NCBI RefSeq assembly: GCF_022348185.1
Contig: NZ_JAKRFD010000005.1
Span: forward strand, 62,001 to 126,000
Reading direction: 5' to 3'
Length of the DNA: 64,000 nucleotides
Source of the DNA: Epibacterium sp. Ofav1-8
GTDB lineage: Bacteria; Pseudomonadota; Alphaproteobacteria; Rhodobacterales; Rhodobacteraceae
Positions 60,667-64,000 of this stretch are shown here, one piece after another (positions within the stretch are counted from its first letter, which is position 1; every line of letters starts with the position of its first letter). The position numbers were made by a program, and so were the translations under genes. Under the pieces are notes generated by a model. The model was not told the origin of the DNA and searched no databases. It saw only the letters and a program-made list of their open reading frames with translations.

Positions 60667-60681
60667 CTAACCGAATGTTAA
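60667..60681 (-). promoter_or_regulatory. Probable CtrA-like site between fliL and fliF (TTAA-N7-TTAG)
   Basis: On the minus strand TTAA and TTAG are separated by seven bases; on the plus strand it reads CTAA-N7-TTAA. One base differs from the TTAA-N7-TTAA consensus, and it lies in the divergent promoter region of two flagellar operons. Confidence 0.45.
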
Positions 60682-60739
60682 GGCCAATCGGAGAAAAGGG
60701 TTGCAGGCCGGAGAGAACGCCGGTGCGACGGAGGTTAAT

Positions 60740-62425
60740 GTGCAGCAGATCAAGAATGTCTGGGCAGGTTTGGACACGCGGAAGCGGATGATGGGAATCG
60801 GGGCGACACTCGCCGTGATCTTCACCTTCTTCCTGATGTCCATGGTGGCCAACAAGCCAACCATGCAACTACTATATGCCGGGCTCGAAAGCAGCTCGGC
60901 CGGAGATGTGGTCAGCGCTCTGGAACAGAGTGCTGTCGACTATGAAGTGCGCGGTGGATCCATCTATGTCCCCGCAAACAAACGCGATGAATTGAGAATG
61001 ACGCTGGCCAGCCAGGGTCTGCCCGCCAATGGTGGCAAAGGGTATGAACTGCTCGATTCGCTCAGCGGTTTTGGGACGACATCGCAAATGTTTGACGCCG
61101 CCTATTGGCGCGCCAAAGAGGGGGAGCTGGCCCGCACCATTGTCGCCAACCCCCATGTCACCCAGGCGCGTGTTCATATCGCCAACACCAGCAACAACCC
61201 GTTTCAGAGAACCATCGAACCCACGGCCTCGGTCTCGGTCACCCCAATGGGAACCCCGATCACCCCGTCGCAGGCCAACGCGATTCGCTTCCTGGTTGCT
61301 TCAGCCGTGGCCGGTCTCGCAGTGGATAATGTTGCGGTGATTGATGCCAATGGCGCGTTGATCGGGTCTCCAGAGGCCGCAGCGGCCGCAGGCGCGGGCA
61401 CGGACGATCGCTCTCAAACGCTGCGTGAACGGGTCTTGCGCCTGGTCGAAGCACGCGTTGGACAAGGCAACGCGGTCGTAGAAATCAGTGTTGAAACCGT
61501 AACCGACACGGAATCCATTCGCGAAAAGCGGGTTGATCCCGACAGCCGCGTTGCCATCAGCACCGATGTCGAAGAACGCACCGACAGCTCGCAGAATCAG
61601 GCGGGGGAGGTCACTGTGGCCTCGAATATCCCGGATGGTGATGCCGGCACCGGTGAAGGCTCCCGTGCCAATACCAACGCAACGCGCGAGCGTGTGAACT
61701 ACGAGATCTCGGAAACCGAAAAAGAAATTATCCGTGGACCCGGTGCGATCAAGCGCCTCACGGTTGCGGTACTGATCAATGGTATCACCACAGAGAGCGG
61801 CGAAGAGGGTCAGACCGTCTTCGAGCCGCGCCCCCAGGATGAACTCGACGCCCTGCGCGAATTGATTTCCGCCGCCGTTGGTTTCGACGCGGAACGCGGT
61901 GATGTCATCACCCTGAAATCCATGGATCTGCCGAATGTGGAACCGCAAGGCACCACAGCCGAGGCCTCATTCTTCGACAATCTCTACTTTGATGTCATGT
62001 CGATTATCCAGATGGCTGCCCTGGCAGTGGTCGCGCTGATCCTCGGGCTCTTCGTGGTGCGTCCGATCCTCGCCGGCAACGGTGCATCGGTGAAAGCGCT
62101 GCCGGGTCCCGATGGCCCTGCCCCCGCCGGCGGCCTGCCGGAGTTGCCTGCCATGGGCGGCGATTCGGGGTTCATGACCAACCCCAATCTCGGTGCCGGT
62201 ATCGCGCTCGATGGCGAGATCGACAATGGCGAGGACGATCAGTTCGACCCGATGGGCGGCATGGGCGGCCTGCCGGGCATGGGCGATGGGCTCAACAGCT
62301 TTGGCGGTGGCGGCATGAGCGACGATCCGGTGGACCGTCTGCGCTCGATGATCGGCGAGCGTCAGGAAGAGACCGTGCAGATCCTGCGCGGGTGGCTTGA
62401 AGAAAACAACGAGGAGCGTGCCTGA
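60740..62425 (+). CDS. fliF: Flagellar MS-ring protein FliF
   Basis: The protein, about 561 residues, forms the MS ring. It has an N-terminal membrane helix (about 20-40), YscJ/FliF ring-building domains (LYAGLESSSAGDVVSALEQSAVDYEVRGG, ELARTIVANPHVTQARVHIA), a second helix (about 438-460; IIQMAALAVVALILGLFVVRPILAG), and a Gly/Met-rich cytoplasmic tail ending in an FliG-binding segment. I choose GTG 60740 because GGAGG lies five bases upstream and the product begins (M)QQIKNVWAGLDTRKR, as in related proteins. A TTG at 60701 is in frame and would add 13 residues. Confidence 0.94.
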   Translation: MQQIKNVWAGLDTRKRMMGIGATLAVIFTFFLMSMVANKPTMQLLYAGLESSSAGDVVSALEQSAVDYEVRGGSIYVPANKRDELRMTLASQGLPANGGKGYELLDSLSGFGTTSQMFDAAYWRAKEGELARTIVANPHVTQARVHIANTSNNPFQRTIEPTASVSVTPMGTPITPSQANAIRFLVASAVAGLAVDNVAVIDANGALIGSPEAAAAAGAGTDDRSQTLRERVLRLVEARVGQGNAVVEISVETVTDTESIREKRVDPDSRVAISTDVEERTDSSQNQAGEVTVASNIPDGDAGTGEGSRANTNATRERVNYEISETEKEIIRGPGAIKRLTVAVLINGITTESGEEGQTVFEPRPQDELDALRELISAAVGFDAERGDVITLKSMDLPNVEPQGTTAEASFFDNLYFDVMSIIQMAALAVVALILGLFVVRPILAGNGASVKALPGPDGPAPAGGLPELPAMGGDSGFMTNPNLGAGIALDGEIDNGEDDQFDPMGGMGGLPGMGDGLNSFGGGGMSDDPVDRLRSMIGERQEETVQILRGWLEENNEERA

Positions 62426-63021
62426 TGACCATTGCACATCTTCTTGAAGATTTCGGCGTGAAGACTCCGGTCGAACCCGTGAGCAACTTCTCCGAGGAAA
62501 TCGTGGAAGAAGCCAAGCTTGTGTCCTTTGAAAAGGGCTACACCGCAGGCTGGGACGATGCGATCGACGCCAAGGACAAGGAGACGACACGGATCTCCGC
62601 AACCCTTGCCGGATCGCTCGAAGACCTCACCTTCACCTATCACGAAGCGCAGACGCAGTTGATGGAATCGCTTGATCCCATGTTCAAGGTCCTGACCTCC
62701 GTCATCCTGCCTGACACCATGGCCGCGACCTTTGGCCATCATGTCATCGATCACCTGAGCGAGATGGCAAAGGGTCAGATTAACGAACCGATGGAGGTCG
62801 TTGTCGCTGCCGGTGAGGGGAATGCGGTACGCGCGCTGCTGGGCGAGGAGCCCACATCCGACGTCCGCGTGCGCGAGGATGCGGGTCTGTCTCCCGGTCA
62901 GGCGCAGCTGCGCGTTGGCAAATGCGAACGCGAACTGAACTCCGAGGCCCTGATCGAATCGATCCGCGATTCAATTGATGCCTTCTCCTACCAATTCAAA
63001 GAGGAAAGCCACTATGGATGA
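62425..63021 (+). CDS. Probable FliH-like export regulator
   Basis: The 198-residue cytoplasmic protein starts on the last base of the fliF stop codon and precedes fliN, the place of fliH in many clusters. It has an N-terminal segment (IAHLLEDFGVKTPV), a central helix with KGYTAGWDDAIDAKDKET, and a C-terminal alpha/beta half with RVREDAGLSPGQAQLRVGKCERELNSEALIESI. The latter is the pattern of FliH/V-type ATPase E-like proteins, where DP.L..G.C.. precedes the end. Identity to FliH is low by eye. Confidence 0.72.
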   Translation: MTIAHLLEDFGVKTPVEPVSNFSEEIVEEAKLVSFEKGYTAGWDDAIDAKDKETTRISATLAGSLEDLTFTYHEAQTQLMESLDPMFKVLTSVILPDTMAATFGHHVIDHLSEMAKGQINEPMEVVVAAGEGNAVRALLGEEPTSDVRVREDAGLSPGQAQLRVGKCERELNSEALIESIRDSIDAFSYQFKEESHYG

Positions 63022-63310
63022 GTCCGGTGAACTGAACCCCAAATCGGCCGATGCCGCGAACCCCTTTGTATCGGTGCCGGTGGAAGTCATTGTCTCCGTG
63101 GGCAAGGCGCGCCCCTTGATCCGGGATCTCGTCAATCTGGGCGAGAACGCCATCCTGACCCTGGACAAGAAAGTCGAGGATCCAGTCGATCTCTACGTCG
63201 GCGACCGCCTGGTGGCACGCGGGCAACTGGAAGAGATGGAGGGCGACCAGGCCGGGCAATTGGCCGTCCGGCTGACTGAAATTGCCGATTTGCAAAGCGG
63301 GCTGGGATGA
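63014..63310 (+). CDS. fliN: Flagellar motor switch protein FliN
   Basis: The 98-residue C-ring protein has the SpoA domain: VPVEVIVSVGKARPLIRDLVNLGENAILTLDKKVEDPVDLYVGDRLVARGQL, read as consecutive strands. The start at 63014 has GAGGAAAG upstream and overlaps the preceding gene by eight bases. Its stop overlaps fliP by ATGA. No FliM or FliG is in the window. Confidence 0.94.
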   Translation: MDESGELNPKSADAANPFVSVPVEVIVSVGKARPLIRDLVNLGENAILTLDKKVEDPVDLYVGDRLVARGQLEEMEGDQAGQLAVRLTEIADLQSGLG

Positions 63311-64000
63311 CACGTAAACTCTTCGCTCTAGGGGCATTGGCAGCCATTGCACTGCTGATGCTGCCCCAGGTAGCGCTGGCTCAAGAACTGAGCCTTGACC
63401 TCGCAGACGGACAATCGATTTCGGCTCGGACCATTCAACTGATCCTGCTGATCACGGTGCTCAGCATTGCGCCGGGTCTGTTGATCATGATCACCTGTTT
63501 TCCGTTTCTGGTCACTGTGCTGTCCATTCTGCGGCAGGCCATCGGCCTGCAGCAGGCGCCTCCGAACATGCTGATGATCAGCCTGGCGCTGTTTTTGACG
63601 TATTTCGTCATGGAGCCGGTCTTCACCGAAGCATGGAACGTGGGCATCGCGCCGCTACTGGACGAGCAGCTCGAAGTGGTGCCTGCGCTTGAACGCGCCG
63701 TCGTCCCCTTCCGTGGGTTCATGGCGAACCGGCTGGACCCGGATACGTTCTATGCGATCGCGGATCTGCGTCCCGGAACCGAAGGCATAGATCCGACCCC
63801 CGAAGCACCGCTCTCCGTCCTGATTCCAAGCTTCATGCTGTCAGAGATCACGCGTGCCTTTGAAATCGGGTTTCTCGTGTTTCTGCCGTTTCTGGTGATC
63901 GACCTGGTGACCGCCACCGTGTTGATGTCCATGGGGATGATGATGGTCCCACCGGCGCTGGTTTCCCTGCCGTTCAAGCTGGCCTTCTTCGTGGTCGCGG
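63307..64000 (+). CDS. fliP: Flagellar export gate protein FliP, 3' end beyond the window
   Basis: The first 231 codons are present. They give a signal peptide (about 1-25; MTRKLFALGALAAIALLMLP), then LLITVLSIAPGLLIMITCFPFLVTVLSILRQAIG, LALFLTYFVMEPVF, and VLIPSFMLSEITRAFEIGFLVFLPFLVIDLVTATVLMSMGMMMVPP, all typical of FliP. It completes the fliPQR set seen at 47403 and 52438. The family length is about 245-250, so only the last 15-20 codons are missing. Confidence 0.96.
   Translation, partial: MTRKLFALGALAAIALLMLPQVALAQELSLDLADGQSISARTIQLILLITVLSIAPGLLIMITCFPFLVTVLSILRQAIGLQQAPPNMLMISLALFLTYFVMEPVFTEAWNVGIAPLLDEQLEVVPALERAVVPFRGFMANRLDPDTFYAIADLRPGTEGIDPTPEAPLSVLIPSFMLSEITRAFEIGFLVFLPFLVIDLVTATVLMSMGMMMVPPALVSLPFKLAFFVVA

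Noticed and set aside
60701-60740. TTG at 60701 as the fliF start
   Set aside because: GTG at 60740 has a much better GGAGG ribosome site and gives the N-terminus expected for related FliF proteins.
1-64000. CRISPR arrays, tRNA or rRNA genes, insertion sequences, prophage or integrase genes
   Set aside because: None was seen on reading both strands; no direct-repeat arrays, cloverleaf genes or transposase motifs were found. A dedicated tRNA/ISfinder scan was not run.

Overview
The window looks like a chromosomal segment of an alphaproteobacterium of the Roseobacter group (Rhodobacteraceae). The basis is high GC, ATGA-type stop/start overlaps within operons, the alphaproteobacterial flagellar regulators FlaF and FlbT, a DUF1217 flagellar protein, a motE/motA-type motor operon, and a HutF/HutG histidine pathway. 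No tRNA, rRNA, CRISPR array, transposase or phage gene was seen. Species and genus cannot be fixed from the sequence alone.

Layout. (1) 1-3.5 kb: 5' end of a LOG-family gene, a PLP-dependent threonine/serine dehydratase, a GntR/FCD regulator, dapD (lysine/diaminopimelate pathway) and a glyoxalase-fold protein. (2) 3.5-11.5 kb: a complete five-enzyme histidine-utilisation locus. hutU-hutG-hutH-hutI run leftward, hutF is divergent across a short promoter region holding a palindrome that fits a HutC operator, then come hutD and the repressor hutC. (3) 11.5-15.9 kb: two exported-type Hint-domain proteins flanking a small unknown gene and a prokaryotic ionotropic-glutamate-receptor-like channel. 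(4) 16.3-23.5 kb: dapE with a GNAT acetyltransferase, RNase R, a GST-like protein divergent from a YafY/WYL regulator, and a lytic murein transglycosylase. (5) 23.5-37.6 kb: a polyamine region with two complete Pot-type ABC importers (leftward ATPase-binding protein-permease-permease; rightward binding protein-ATPase-permease-permease), a class III aminotransferase, a GntR/FCD regulator, a PuuB-like FAD oxidoreductase and an APH-fold kinase. (6) 37.6-64 kb: a large flagellar cluster (fliK-flgD; flgJ-like/flgN; flagellin-flaF-flbT-DUF1217; fliI; flgBC-fliEQ-flgFGAH-fliL-like; fliL-DUF6468-like-motE-motA-motC-like-flhA-fliR-flhB-fliJ-like; fliF-fliH-fliN-fliP, the last cut by the window end).

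How the genes work together. Region 2 turns histidine into glutamate, formate and ammonia under urocanate-responsive repression. Region 5 imports putrescine/spermidine-like amines and begins their oxidative or transaminative breakdown. Region 6 builds the basal body, export gate, hook-length control, filament and stator.

Most unusual items: the receptor-channel/Hint island, in which one Hint domain has lost both catalytic positions; a PotB-type permease with about 280 extra extracytoplasmic residues; a 650-residue DUF1217 protein with four C-terminal repeats; an 814-residue periplasmic protein in the MotC position beside MotE and MotA; and several promoter-region elements resembling CtrA sites. 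All functional names are assigned by reading motifs and context; no database search was run.
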